From Bacilli bacterium (GTDB lineage Bacteria; Bacillota_I; Bacilli_A; RF39; UBA660): a stretch of 64,000 nucleotides of DNA. The notes beneath the pieces are model-generated. The model was not told where the DNA came from. It made no database searches and saw nothing but the letters and a program-made list of their open reading frames with translations. The stretch is from NCBI GenBank assembly GCA_900752905.1, contig CAADWX010000011.1:132530-196529 (forward strand), given 5' to 3'. The translations under genes and the position numbers were made by a program. Positions 54,193-63,297 of this stretch are shown here, piece after piece. Each line of letters begins with the position of its first letter. Position 1 is the first letter of the stretch.

Positions 54193-54687
54193 ATGATTAT
54201 GGCAAGAATAATACAAGATGAAGAAGAAAGAAATAGGAGAATAGAAACAGTTGGTAATTTGTTTTTATTAACTGGATATTCATATAGAAGATTATCAGAA
54301 TATTTGTCTAAAAACTATTTTAAAATATCATTTGTTACTGTAAAGGATTATTTGGAAAGATATATTAAAATGAATCCTGATAAATGTGATGAGATAAATA
54401 CAATAATTAAAGAAAACACTACAGTTAATTTTAAAAATAATGAAGGTATTAAAAACAGAATATATAAAGAAGCCGATTTGATTGAAAGTGGTTTTTCTAT
54501 TCAAGAAATAGCTTCTTCTTTGTTTATATCACCTTCTGTTATTTCAAGAGATATGGCATTAAGGTTATCTGTATTAGATCCAGAAAGATCTGAAAAAATA
54601 CTAGAGATATTACGAGAAAATAGTTTTAGTAATTTAAATAATGTTACAAAAAATGAAGATAGTGATGTAAGAGGAGAAAAGAAATAA
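54193..54687 (+). CDS. Regulator with two SpoIIID-like HTH domains
   Basis: The 164-residue protein holds two similar helix-turn-helix blocks. The second (SIQEIASSLFISPSVISRDM followed by LDPERSEKILEILREN) matches the SpoIIID pattern of HTH plus basic helix. The first (YRRLSEYLSKNYFKISFVTV to IKMNPDKCDEINTIIKEN) is a diverged copy. SpoIIID controls mother-cell genes in sporulating Firmicutes; here it is a duplicated stand-alone version of unknown target. The start may be 54193 or 54199; AAAGGAG is 4 or 10 bases away. Confidence 0.65.
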   Translation: MIMARIIQDEEERNRRIETVGNLFLLTGYSYRRLSEYLSKNYFKISFVTVKDYLERYIKMNPDKCDEINTIIKENTTVNFKNNEGIKNRIYKEADLIESGFSIQEIASSLFISPSVISRDMALRLSVLDPERSEKILEILRENSFSNLNNVTKNEDSDVRGEKK

Positions 54688-54698
54688 TTCTCCTTTTT
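54672..54698 (+). terminator. Terminator of the SpoIIID-like gene
   Basis: AGGAGAA/TTCTCCT overlapping the end of the gene, followed by TTTTTAT. Confidence 0.7.
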
Positions 54699-54699
54699 A

Positions 54700-54755
54700 T
54701 TTACACAGTTATAAAAAAATAGTATAATAACAAGTGTTATATAACACGTGTTATT
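54700..54755 (+). promoter_or_regulatory. TetR promoter with overlapping 30-base palindromic operator
   Basis: TTTACA (54700-54705) and TATAAT (54723-54728) are 17 bases apart. A palindrome at 54726-54755 overlaps the -10 box and start point; its core GTGTTATATAACAC is perfect and only one outer base pair of 15 fails. This is the expected operator for the TetR protein encoded 18 bases further on. Confidence 0.8.
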
Positions 54756-54772
54756 GTTTGGGAGGTGATATT

Positions 54773-55324
54773 ATGCCGAAGGTAAGAGTAACAAAAGATG
54801 ATATTTTAAATATTTCTTTTGATATGGTAAGAATAAATGGAATAGATAATTTAAATGCTAGAAGGATTGCTAAAGAATTAAATTGTTCTGTTCAACCGAT
54901 ATTTTTTAATTTTTCTAATATGGATGATTTAAAGAAATCTGTTTTAATAAAGTGTTGTGATTATTTTTATGAATTTGTATCTAATCTTTTTGATGAAGAA
55001 ATTCCACCATATAAGCAGGTGGGTATAAATTATATTAAATTTGCTAAAGAAGAACCAAATTTGTTTAAATTATTATTTATGTCTGATAATGATTTATCTA
55101 TGCTTGAGAATAATAAATCAGTTGATATTATTAAACAGTATATTGGAAAGTCTTTGCCATTATCTGATTTTGATATAGATTCTTTTCATTTAAAAATGTG
55201 GATATTTACTCAAGGACTTGCTACATTAGTTTTAAACAATAATTTAAAATTAACAGATGAACAAATATCAAGTTTATTAACTAATGAATTTAAAGCTTTA
55301 TCACTATATGAAAAGAATAAATAA
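54773..55324 (+). CDS. TetR family repressor of the ABC exporter operon
   Basis: The 183-residue protein has a TetR N-terminal HTH (DNLNARRIAKELNCSVQPIFFNF) and a helical ligand domain. The first gene of a four-gene operon, it likely represses itself and the ABC exporter behind it by binding the large palindrome at its own promoter. ATG 54773 follows GGGAGGTGATATT; the longer frame would start inside the operator. The inducer is unknown. Confidence 0.85.
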   Translation: MPKVRVTKDDILNISFDMVRINGIDNLNARRIAKELNCSVQPIFFNFSNMDDLKKSVLIKCCDYFYEFVSNLFDEEIPPYKQVGINYIKFAKEEPNLFKLLFMSDNDLSMLENNKSVDIIKQYIGKSLPLSDFDIDSFHLKMWIFTQGLATLVLNNNLKLTDEQISSLLTNEFKALSLYEKNK

Positions 55325-55342
55325 TTAAGGAGATAGATTTAT

Positions 55343-56284
55343 ATGAAAAAGAGTGTTATTGAGGTAAATAATTTAACAAAGAATTATAAGAATTTAAAGG
55401 CAATAGATAATTTAAGTATTGATGTTTATGAGGGAGAGATATTAGGACTTTTAGGACCTAATGGTAGTGGTAAAACTACATTTTTAAATTGTGTTTTATC
55501 ATTGCTTAAATATAATTCTGGTAGTATAAAAATATTTGGTGATGTCATGAGTCCTACCTCATATGAAATAAAGAAGAATATAGGTGTTGTTTTTCAAGAA
55601 ATATCTGTATTTGATGAATTAAATGTTTATGATAATATTGATTATTTTTGTGGTTTATATATATATGATAAAAAATTAAGACAAAATTTTGTTTTAGATG
55701 CTATAAAGTTAGTAGGGCTAGAAAAGTATAAAAAATTTTATCCTAAACAATTATCTGGTGGATTACTTAGAAGATTAAATATAGCTTGTGGAATAGCTCA
55801 TAAACCTAAACTTATATTTTTAGATGAACCTACTGTAGCTGTTGATCCACAAAGTAGAAATAATATATTAGAAGGAATTAAGAATTTAAGAGATAATGGC
55901 GCAACTATTGTTTATACAACTCATTATATGGAAGAGGTTGAAATGTTGTGTGATAGAATTGTTATATTAGATAAGGGTAAGATTATTGCTGAGGGTAGTT
56001 GCGATGAATTAAAAAAGATGGCTAATATAGAAGAAAAAATAACTGTTGAAGTTAATAGTATTGATGCTGATATAATAAATAGTATAAATAACTTTAAAGA
56101 GGTAGATAGTATAGAAGTTAATTCTAATCTCCTTATTATTACTTATAAAAAGGGTAAAAATAATTTAGAAAATTTAATTAAATATTTAAAAGAAAATAAG
56201 ATAATTTATAATAAAATCTTTTCTGAAAGACCTACTTTAAATGATGTATTTTTAGAACTTACTGGGAAGGATTTGAGGGATTAA
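55343..56284 (+). CDS. ABC transporter ATP-binding protein
   Basis: A 313-residue ATPase with Walker A GPNGSGKT, Q-loop VFQEIS, signature LSGGLLRRL, Walker B LIFLDEP and H-loop TTHYMEE, plus a C-terminal extension of about 90 residues as in DrrA/CcmA-type drug exporters. It powers the two permeases that follow; its stop overlaps the next ATG. Confidence 0.93.
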   Translation: MKKSVIEVNNLTKNYKNLKAIDNLSIDVYEGEILGLLGPNGSGKTTFLNCVLSLLKYNSGSIKIFGDVMSPTSYEIKKNIGVVFQEISVFDELNVYDNIDYFCGLYIYDKKLRQNFVLDAIKLVGLEKYKKFYPKQLSGGLLRRLNIACGIAHKPKLIFLDEPTVAVDPQSRNNILEGIKNLRDNGATIVYTTHYMEEVEMLCDRIVILDKGKIIAEGSCDELKKMANIEEKITVEVNSIDADIINSINNFKEVDSIEVNSNLLIITYKKGKNNLENLIKYLKENKIIYNKIFSERPTLNDVFLELTGKDLRD

Positions 56285-57408
56285 TGTTTTATCATAATTT
56301 TAAATGCTCATTAAAAATACTTTTAAAAAATAAAGGTTTAGTTTTTTGGACTTTTTTATTTCCAATAATACTTGGTATTTTCTTTAATATGGCTTTTAGT
56401 GATATAGATAAGAAAGAAAAATTTAATAGTATTGATATTGCTGTTGTATCAAGTGAAGATTTTAACAATAATGTTATTTTTAAACAATCAATTGAATTTT
56501 TAAGTGATGAAAAATCGGATAATAAAATGTTTAATACTGTTTATACTTCGAAGAAGAAAGCTACTTATTTATTAGAAAATAATAAGATAGATGGTTATTT
56601 AACTTTTTTTGGAGATAATGTTAATATTACTATAAAGAAAAATGGAGTAAATCAAACAATATTAAAATATATAATAGAAGATATAAATAGTAATAAAAAA
56701 ATACTTGCTGAGGCAGGTAATATACCTGAGACTTTATCTCTTATTAAAAATAATTCTGTTAAATTAAATAATATAACTAATAAAAATTTAGGATTTTCTA
56801 TGATAGAATATTATACTTTAATTGCTATGGCGTGTTTATATGGTAGCATGTTATCTATGTATGTACTTAATTATAGTCAAGCAAATATAAGTAGTGTTGG
56901 TAAAAGAGTTTCTATTTCTTCTTCTAAAAAAACTAGTCTTTTATTAAGTGGATTTTTTGCTAGTTATGTAGTTCAATTAATAGGTATATTTTTACTTTTA
57001 TTTGTGACATTGTTTTTATTTAAAGTTGATTATGGCAATAATTTAATTTATGTTTTTATTCTTTCTTTATTTGGATCTTTAGCTGGTCTTGCTTTAGGAA
57101 TTGCAATTTCATCTATTAATAATATAAGTGAAGTAACTAAGAATGGAATATTAATATCTATAATAATGTTTTGTTGCTTTTTATCTGGTATGATGGGGGT
57201 TTCAATGAAATATATAATTGATAAAAATATACCTTTTTTAAATAAAATTAATCCGGCTAATATGATAACAGATGGTTTTTATTCTTTATATTATTATGAT
57301 AATTTGAATAGATTTTATTTTAATTTGTTAAGTTTATTTATATTTTCGATTATAATGATTCTTATTTCTTTACGTAATTTAAGGAGGCAAGAATATGACA
57401 GTATTTAA
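56284..57408 (+). CDS. ABC-2 type permease, first subunit
   Basis: A 374-residue ABC-2 permease: one N-terminal membrane segment, an extracytoplasmic domain (about 45-170), then five segments at the C-terminal end. The start overlaps the ATPase stop by one base, and its end overlaps the second permease, so the three proteins are made in fixed ratio. The exported substrate is unknown; the TetR control suggests toxic compounds. Confidence 0.85.
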   Translation: MFYHNFKCSLKILLKNKGLVFWTFLFPIILGIFFNMAFSDIDKKEKFNSIDIAVVSSEDFNNNVIFKQSIEFLSDEKSDNKMFNTVYTSKKKATYLLENNKIDGYLTFFGDNVNITIKKNGVNQTILKYIIEDINSNKKILAEAGNIPETLSLIKNNSVKLNNITNKNLGFSMIEYYTLIAMACLYGSMLSMYVLNYSQANISSVGKRVSISSSKKTSLLLSGFFASYVVQLIGIFLLLFVTLFLFKVDYGNNLIYVFILSLFGSLAGLALGIAISSINNISEVTKNGILISIIMFCCFLSGMMGVSMKYIIDKNIPFLNKINPANMITDGFYSLYYYDNLNRFYFNLLSLFIFSIIMILISLRNLRRQEYDSI

Positions 57409-58543
57409 AGCATTTTGGAAGATTGTAAAAAAATATAAGGTTACTGTTATATTGTACACGGTTATGCTTATTATATTTGGTGGTATAAGTATATCTAGTG
57501 GTGATAATGGTTTTAAATATACTGATTCTAAACCTAGAATTTATGTTGTTAATAATGATTTAAATAATAAATTAACAGAAAATTTTATATCTTATTTAAA
57601 TAAAAATAGTGATCTTATAAAGATTAAAGATAATAAAGTAGATGATGCTATATTTTATAAAGATATTGATTATGTTATTTATATTCCTGAATTATACGGT
57701 AGTAATGTTTTAAATGGTTTAAATCCTATACTTGATATAAAAAAGAATGATTCATATGATTCTGCTTTAGCTCAGTTATTAGTAGAAAAATATATTAAAG
57801 TACAAAATATTTATGCGAATATGTATAGTGATGAAAATGTTATTGTTGATGCTATAAATAATAATTTAAATAGTTCTATTGATGTAGATATATCTTCTTC
57901 TATTAATATAAGTAAAACATCTAAAATGACATCTTATTTTAATTACGCTAGTTATAGTATTTTAGCTATTATTATATATATAATTTGCTTAGTACTATTT
58001 TGTTTTAAGAATAAAGATGTAAGTAAAAGAATTTTAGTAAGTAGTACAAATATGAGTAAACATAATAAATTGTTATTATTATCTAGTTTATTGTTTTGTA
58101 TCATCATTTGGATATTGTTTGTTTTATTAGGAGTAATAATAATTGGTAGATCTTTATTTTCAATAAGAGGCATTATTTGTATTTTTAATATGTTTTTATT
58201 TATATTTAATTCATTAACTTTTGCATTCTTTATAAGTTCTATATTTAGTAATAAAAATGCAATAGTTGGAATTGTCAATGTTGTAGCGCTTGGTGAGGCA
58301 TTTTTATGTGGTGCTTTTGTACCGGTTGAATGGTTACCTAGTTTTGTTGTCGCTATAGCGCATATATTTCCTACATATTGGTATATTAATACAAATAATT
58401 TACTTGGAAATATAGATATAATTAATTTAACTACAATTAAACCTATAATAATAAACAGTTTAGTTATAATATGTTTCATGGTATTATTTATAATTTTAAA
58501 TAATATTATTTTAAAGAAACAAAAATCTATAGAAAAAATGTAA
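57395..58543 (+). CDS. ABC-2 type permease, second subunit
   Basis: A 382-residue protein with the same layout as the previous permease: N-terminal membrane segment, outside domain (about 45-170) and a C-terminal membrane block with VNVVALGEAFLCGAFVP. It probably forms a heterodimer with it. No clear terminator follows the stop; a HIRAN remnant lies there. Confidence 0.85.
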   Translation: MTVFKAFWKIVKKYKVTVILYTVMLIIFGGISISSGDNGFKYTDSKPRIYVVNNDLNNKLTENFISYLNKNSDLIKIKDNKVDDAIFYKDIDYVIYIPELYGSNVLNGLNPILDIKKNDSYDSALAQLLVEKYIKVQNIYANMYSDENVIVDAINNNLNSSIDVDISSSINISKTSKMTSYFNYASYSILAIIIYIICLVLFCFKNKDVSKRILVSSTNMSKHNKLLLLSSLLFCIIIWILFVLLGVIIIGRSLFSIRGIICIFNMFLFIFNSLTFAFFISSIFSNKNAIVGIVNVVALGEAFLCGAFVPVEWLPSFVVAIAHIFPTYWYINTNNLLGNIDIINLTTIKPIIINSLVIICFMVLFIILNNIILKKQKSIEKM

Positions 58544-58561
58544 AGCTATAATTTTTTTTAG

Positions 58562-58735
58562 AGTGTAGATAAAACATACTATTTGGGTTATGTTCCTAGA
58601 TATTATTGTAAAGAATTGGTAAATGAATTAGAAAAAGAAATTCAATATTCTGCTATGATTCAAAGTTTGAATTTAGAATTGCAATTAAGTGATGAGAATA
58701 TTACTGCAAAAGTTAAGCTTATTCTTAATATATAG
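58562..58735 (+). pseudogene. HIRAN-domain fragment
   Basis: Directly after an in-frame stop, without start codon or ribosome site, the frame reads YYLGYVPRYYCKELVNELEK, the core of a HIRAN domain, to a TAG at 58735. HIRAN domains bind DNA ends in repair helicases and small bacterial proteins. The first half is missing. Confidence 0.6.
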
Positions 58736-58814
58736 TTTAAAGCATAAATAATTATAAAAAAATTTTATAATGGTTAATTTTGGAAAGAAAAAAGCTAAAA
58801 AATTGATAAAGTAA

Positions 58815-58840
58815 AAAATAAGGAATAGAGTCCTTATTTT
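58815..58840 (-). terminator. Terminator of the arylsulfotransferase gene
   Basis: AAAATAAGGA/TCCTTATTTT, a perfect 10-bp stem with a 6-base loop and T runs on both strands. Confidence 0.8.
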
Positions 58841-58842
58841 TT

Positions 58843-60804
58843 TTAGAATTTAATATATTTATTTGTATTATATATTGTTCCATCTATTTCAACGTAAATG
58901 GAATAATTACCTTTTAATCCTTCTTTATTTATATATTTTGTTATAACAATTCCATTTTCATTTTCATCTTCTGTAAGTATATCTACACAAAGTGCTGTAT
59001 ATGGATGTTTACTTATATTTAATTTATAATAATTATAAGTAAAATCTTTATATAATATAACATTAACTTTATTTTGTTTTTTAAATCTTCCTGTAAATAC
59101 TAATCTATCTTCTTCTTTACTTATATTTATATTGTATTTATTTTCTATTTCTTTAATATCTTTAGAATTTATAATTGGTATATATTTTTTATTATCTATT
59201 TTTGTTTTACCAAGTGTTCCAAGTCTATTAGCGGTTCCTTTTGTAAATTCTGTATCGTTATATATATTCATTTTTTCAACACGATAATTATTTGTTGGAA
59301 GTTTTATCTCAAAAATAATTTCATTATTTAATACTTCCACTGTATCAGATAATAATTCAACATTCCCATTTGATAATCCGGCGGGTTTATTAGATGGGAT
59401 ATTGCTTACTTTTACTATTCCGCCAGAATGCACTATATAATGATTTTTATTTAAATAATCTACATCTGAAATATATGGAGAGTAGAAATCACTACCTCTT
59501 TCTTTTCCATATTCCCAAATTTGTTCTATTGTCATATTTTCTGTATCTATTTTATACATAACACCTCTTGAGTATGAATTGATAGCTGAAACATAATTTC
59601 CTTCTAATTTAGATTTATTGTTTCCATTATCAAATATAAATACATATCCTTCAGGTGTTATCATTGCTGCATGTTGACTCCATTGCCATTCAAAGTTATT
59701 TCCAATTGGTTTAAAGAAATATTTTTGATATTCATCACTCCAATTAGTTGGATCACCTATAATCCAATTAAGGTTCCCTGTTTCATAATCTATATTTATA
59801 ACAGCATCCATATGTCTTCCTGATAGGGTTATAGAGTTTGTTTTTTCATCATACCAAACAGAATTATTATGGAACCAATCATAATCAGTCCAGTTTTCGC
59901 TTTTACCATCTTCCATATTTAGTATGTTTTTTAAGTCAAAAGTTTTAACTGTATTACCACTTTTTCTATCTATTTCAACTATATAATCTTCAACAGTACC
60001 ATATGAGTTATTAAAATCATCTGATGAAATTAATAAATTTCCATTTGGAAGTTCAAAATAATCATGATGATATCCACCTTTTAGTGAATATTCATTATAT
60101 ATTTTTCCAAGCATATCGATTTCATATAATCCTGTCATATAATAAGGTGTATTTATTAATCTTTCTGTACTTATTAACATATGACCATTATTAAGACGTG
60201 TATTATCCCATAGGGCATAATTAGTTAAATACCATCTAACATCTCCATTTACATCATATGCACATGTATATCCTTTAGAGGATGGAGTATAGAAGTAAAA
60301 TTCAGTACCTAATTTATCTTTATTAGCGTATATGTTAGTTGGAATTATCATATCATCTGGTAATTTATCTGTTTTAATTTTTATTGTTTTATTTATTTCT
60401 TTATTATTTTCAGTATATTTAATGATTACTTCGTTTTCTTTATCTGGATATAATCCATAGATAGGTAAATAATGTTTCTTACTACTTTTAAATGTATGAG
60501 TTATTGTTGTATTTTTATCTTTTCCAACAATTGTTACAGTAGGTGTTACATCATATTGTGTTTCAAAAATAATTAGTGCTGTAAGGGGGGAAGCTTTATA
60601 AGGATCTAGAATAACATTTGGGTTATCTATTGTATATCCTTTTATTTTAAAATTATTTTCATATTCATTTTGTAGCGTAATTAAACTTTTTTCATCTTTT
60701 AATAATTCTTTATTTTTTATAATATTGTTTAATAACATAAATACTATAAATAAAAATATAATAATAAATATTAATATAATTAAAACTTTTTTAATTTTCT
60801 TCAT
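58843..60804 (-). CDS. Aryl-sulfate sulfotransferase, membrane-anchored
   Basis: A 653-residue protein with an N-terminal membrane segment (8-28) and an AssT-type domain: an Ig-like part to about residue 150, then the propeller with LNNGHMLIST, GGYHHDYFELPNGNLLI, SGRHMDAVINIDYETG and WQWSQHAAMITPEG. The histidines in these blocks fit the active site that takes sulfate from one phenol and gives it to another. Such enzymes in gut bacteria can sulfate phenolic compounds. No partner oxidoreductase (DsbL/DsbI type) is near. It is a single-gene transcript. Confidence 0.85.
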   Translation of the reverse strand: MKKIKKVLIILIFIIIFLFIVFMLLNNIIKNKELLKDEKSLITLQNEYENNFKIKGYTIDNPNVILDPYKASPLTALIIFETQYDVTPTVTIVGKDKNTTITHTFKSSKKHYLPIYGLYPDKENEVIIKYTENNKEINKTIKIKTDKLPDDMIIPTNIYANKDKLGTEFYFYTPSSKGYTCAYDVNGDVRWYLTNYALWDNTRLNNGHMLISTERLINTPYYMTGLYEIDMLGKIYNEYSLKGGYHHDYFELPNGNLLISSDDFNNSYGTVEDYIVEIDRKSGNTVKTFDLKNILNMEDGKSENWTDYDWFHNNSVWYDEKTNSITLSGRHMDAVINIDYETGNLNWIIGDPTNWSDEYQKYFFKPIGNNFEWQWSQHAAMITPEGYVFIFDNGNNKSKLEGNYVSAINSYSRGVMYKIDTENMTIEQIWEYGKERGSDFYSPYISDVDYLNKNHYIVHSGGIVKVSNIPSNKPAGLSNGNVELLSDTVEVLNNEIIFEIKLPTNNYRVEKMNIYNDTEFTKGTANRLGTLGKTKIDNKKYIPIINSKDIKEIENKYNINISKEEDRLVFTGRFKKQNKVNVILYKDFTYNYYKLNISKHPYTALCVDILTEDENENGIVITKYINKEGLKGNYSIYVEIDGTIYNTNKYIKF

Positions 60805-60869
60805 AATATTTTCTCCTTTCTAATATTATTTTAAATTATATATTTAAAAATTACTATAACGTAGAGGTT

Positions 60870-60895
60870 GAAAAAACTCAACTTTTAGTTGAGTT
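60870..60895 (-). terminator. Terminator of the XRE gene
   Basis: AACTCAAC/GTTGAGTT with a 5-base loop; the minus strand continues with TTTT. Confidence 0.75.
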
Positions 60896-61601
60896 ATTTA
60901 GAACAGTCATCATTTAATTTTAAAGGTATTTTATATGTTGTTATTTTATTTTCTTCTGTTGTAGCATTTATTTCAAGATATAATGTATCTTCTTTATACT
61001 CTTTACATATTCTAGAATAATTATCTGATATTAAGGTAAGATTTTTTAAAAATTCTTCTAACTTTATATTTTTATTTCCATTATAGTTATAAGTACTTAT
61101 AATCTTTTTTGTATCTTGTGTTGTTTCATATAATGTACATTCTATTTTTTTATAACTTTCGTTATTACTTTCACCACAATATTCAATATTTGATAAATAT
61201 ATAGCTGTTTTATTTTTATCATAACTAATATTTCCTGATATATTAAAATTATTACAATCAGATGAAATGGTTTTAAAAGAAAAATTATTATTTTTTCTTG
61301 TACATAGTATAATACATAAAATTATAAGAGCTAAAACAATAAATAATGAAATAATAGATAAGATAATTATTTTTTTATTTTTATTTTTTTTATTATACTT
61401 GCTTTTAAATATATCATCAATACTTATATTAAAATCTTCAGCTATTTGTTTAATAAGCATGGTATCAGGCATATTAATGCCTCTTTCCCATTTACTTACT
61501 GCTTGATAAGTAACATTATATTTATCTGCAAGTTGTTTTTGAGTTAAATTGTTATTTTTCCTTATTTGTTTTATAAATTTACCAAATTCTTCTTGATTCA
61601 T
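60894..61601 (-). CDS. XRE regulator with a transmembrane C-terminal domain
   Basis: A 235-residue protein: Cro/C1 HTH at residues 7-62 (LTQKQLADKYNVTYQAVSKW), a lysine-rich linker, one membrane segment (about 75-97) and an outside domain of 135 residues with four cysteines. It may sense something outside and regulate DNA at the membrane. The neighbour on the same strand is the arylsulfotransferase, a possible target. Confidence 0.82.
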   Translation of the reverse strand: MNQEEFGKFIKQIRKNNNLTQKQLADKYNVTYQAVSKWERGINMPDTMLIKQIAEDFNISIDDIFKSKYNKKNKNKKIIILSIISLFIVLALIILCIILCTRKNNNFSFKTISSDCNNFNISGNISYDKNKTAIYLSNIEYCGESNNESYKKIECTLYETTQDTKKIISTYNYNGNKNIKLEEFLKNLTLISDNYSRICKEYKEDTLYLEINATTEENKITTYKIPLKLNDDCSK

Positions 61602-61697
61602 ATAAATACCTCTTTTTCTAATTTTTTTTATTATACCATAATTTTTTTGATTATAATAAATTTTTATAAAATGGTATATAACTAGTAGTTAATTCAA

Positions 61698-61729
61698 CAT
61701 ATATTAATTTTTCTGTTGTTTAATATATG
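61698..61729. promoter_or_regulatory. Inverted repeat, possible TetR operator
   Basis: CATATATTAA and TTAATATATG, 12 bases apart, lie about 45 bases before the next operon, which encodes a TetR protein. The arms are AT-rich, so chance is possible. Confidence 0.35.
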
Positions 61730-61774
61730 AGTTATTTTTGATAAAATTAAGTTGTAGTTGAAAGGAGAAAATAT

Positions 61775-62128
61775 ATGAATACAAATAAAATTTTTGCTGA
61801 ACAAATAGCTAATGAATATTCTTTAAAGAATGAATCAAAAGTTGTAGCTTTGAAAAAATTAGATAGAAAGGCTAAAGCTCCAGCTAATATTTTTGCTTAT
61901 TCCTTTGGATTAATAATGTCACTTATTTTTGGATGTGGTATGTGTTTATCAATGGGTGTAGTAGGTGATGGTAAGTTTTTAATATTAGGTATATTTATTG
62001 GCTTAATTGGTATGATAGGTGTAGGATTTAATTATCCAATTTACAAAAAAATTTTGGAAAATTCAAAGAAAAAGTATTCTTATGATATAATTACTTTAGC
62101 GACTGAAGTTTCAAAAGAAAATAATTAA
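61775..62128 (+). CDS. Small two-span membrane protein
   Basis: A 117-residue protein with two hydrophobic segments (about 41-62 and 68-90) and a conserved-looking start IANEYSLKNESKVVALKKLD. Similar Firmicutes proteins are common but their function is unknown to me. AAAGGAG lies before the start, and a TetR gene follows 16 bases after the stop. Confidence 0.7.
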   Translation: MNTNKIFAEQIANEYSLKNESKVVALKKLDRKAKAPANIFAYSFGLIMSLIFGCGMCLSMGVVGDGKFLILGIFIGLIGMIGVGFNYPIYKKILENSKKKYSYDIITLATEVSKENN

Positions 62129-62144
62129 GAAAGAAGGCGGTAGT

Positions 62145-62741
62145 ATGAATAAACATGAAAGTAAGTATTTTAATACCGCTATTTTAATGGATGAAGCATT
62201 AATTAATTTATTGAATAAAAAAAATATTGAATATATAAGTATAAAGGAGATATGTGACGCAGCTGGTGTTAATAGATCTACCTTTTATCTTCATTATGAA
62301 TCTATAAATGATTTAGTTAATGAAACTATGGATTATATTAATAAAAAATTTATAAATTGTTTTAATGAAAGTTCACAAGATATAATATATAAAATAAATA
62401 ATTCTAATCTTCAGGATTTAAATTTAGTTAATCATGAATACTTATATCCTTATCTTAATTTTATAAAAAATAATAAAAAAATATATGAGGCTTCTTTTAA
62501 TAATCCTAAGGGGATGTATTCTTTTGATAGATATAATGATTTAAAAAAGTATATTCTTATTCCTATTTTAAAGAGATTTAATGTAAGTGATAAAGAGATA
62601 GAATATAGAGTAGAGTTTTATATAAATGGTATTGCATCTATAATAAAAAAATGGTTAAGTAATGACTGTGAAGAATCAGTTTTAGATATTGAAAAAATAA
62701 TTATTAAGTGCGTTGGCATTGAGTATGTTTCTAAAGATTAA
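62145..62741 (+). CDS. TetR/AcrR family regulator
   Basis: The 198-residue protein has the HTH ISIKEICDAAGVNRSTFYLHY and a C-terminal ligand domain like those of TetR_C-33-type regulators. It lies in one operon with the small membrane protein and may control it through the upstream inverted repeat. Confidence 0.85.
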   Translation: MNKHESKYFNTAILMDEALINLLNKKNIEYISIKEICDAAGVNRSTFYLHYESINDLVNETMDYINKKFINCFNESSQDIIYKINNSNLQDLNLVNHEYLYPYLNFIKNNKKIYEASFNNPKGMYSFDRYNDLKKYILIPILKRFNVSDKEIEYRVEFYINGIASIIKKWLSNDCEESVLDIEKIIIKCVGIEYVSKD

Positions 62742-62791
62742 TATAATTTGTATTAGTCTTTTTGTGTTATAATGAAAAAGAGGTAGGTAAT

Positions 62792-63280
62792 ATGAATAAG
62801 CAAGAAGTATATGATTTTATAAAGAGTAAAAATATATGGTATGAAATAACAGAACATAAACCTGTATTTAATATGGATGATTTATATGCTTTAAATCTTC
62901 CTTATCCTGATAGAGATGCCAAAAATATTTTTATACGTGATGATAAAAAGCAAAAGTATTATTTAATAACTGTAAAAGGAAATAAAAAAGTTGATTTAAA
63001 AGAATTTAGAAAGAAAAATAATACTAGGCCTTTAAGTTTTGCATCACAACAAGATTTAATGAATATTTTAATGCTTAAACCTGGATCTGTTACTCCTTTA
63101 GGTATTTTAAATGATAAAGAATTAAAAGTTGAATTTTTTATAGATGAATATTTTCTTACTTATTCAAATATTATAGGTGTACATCCAAATGATAATACGG
63201 CTACACTATGGTTAAAAACTAATGATTTAATTAGTATTATAAAAAGTCATGGAAATAAAGTTAATATTGTTGAAATTTAA
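62792..63280 (+). CDS. Prolyl-tRNA deacylase-like protein (YbaK/ProX family)
   Basis: A 162-residue single-domain editing protein: YEITEHKPVFNMDDLYAL, AKNIFIRDDKKQKYYLIT, then the catalytic-type lysine region GNKKVDLKEF and PGSVTPLGILND. This is the pattern of ProXp/PrdX proteins that cut mischarged Ala- or Cys-tRNA(Pro). ATG 62792 follows AGGTAGG; a TATAAT box is at 62768-62773. Confidence 0.88.
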   Translation: MNKQEVYDFIKSKNIWYEITEHKPVFNMDDLYALNLPYPDRDAKNIFIRDDKKQKYYLITVKGNKKVDLKEFRKKNNTRPLSFASQQDLMNILMLKPGSVTPLGILNDKELKVEFFIDEYFLTYSNIIGVHPNDNTATLWLKTNDLISIIKSHGNKVNIVEI

Positions 63281-63297
63281 TTATTAAGGGTGAGATT

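Noticed and set aside
57952..58479. Minus-strand frame of 175 codons inside the second permease
   Set aside because: The plus strand encodes a clear ABC-2 permease; the antisense reading is hydrophobic by complementarity.
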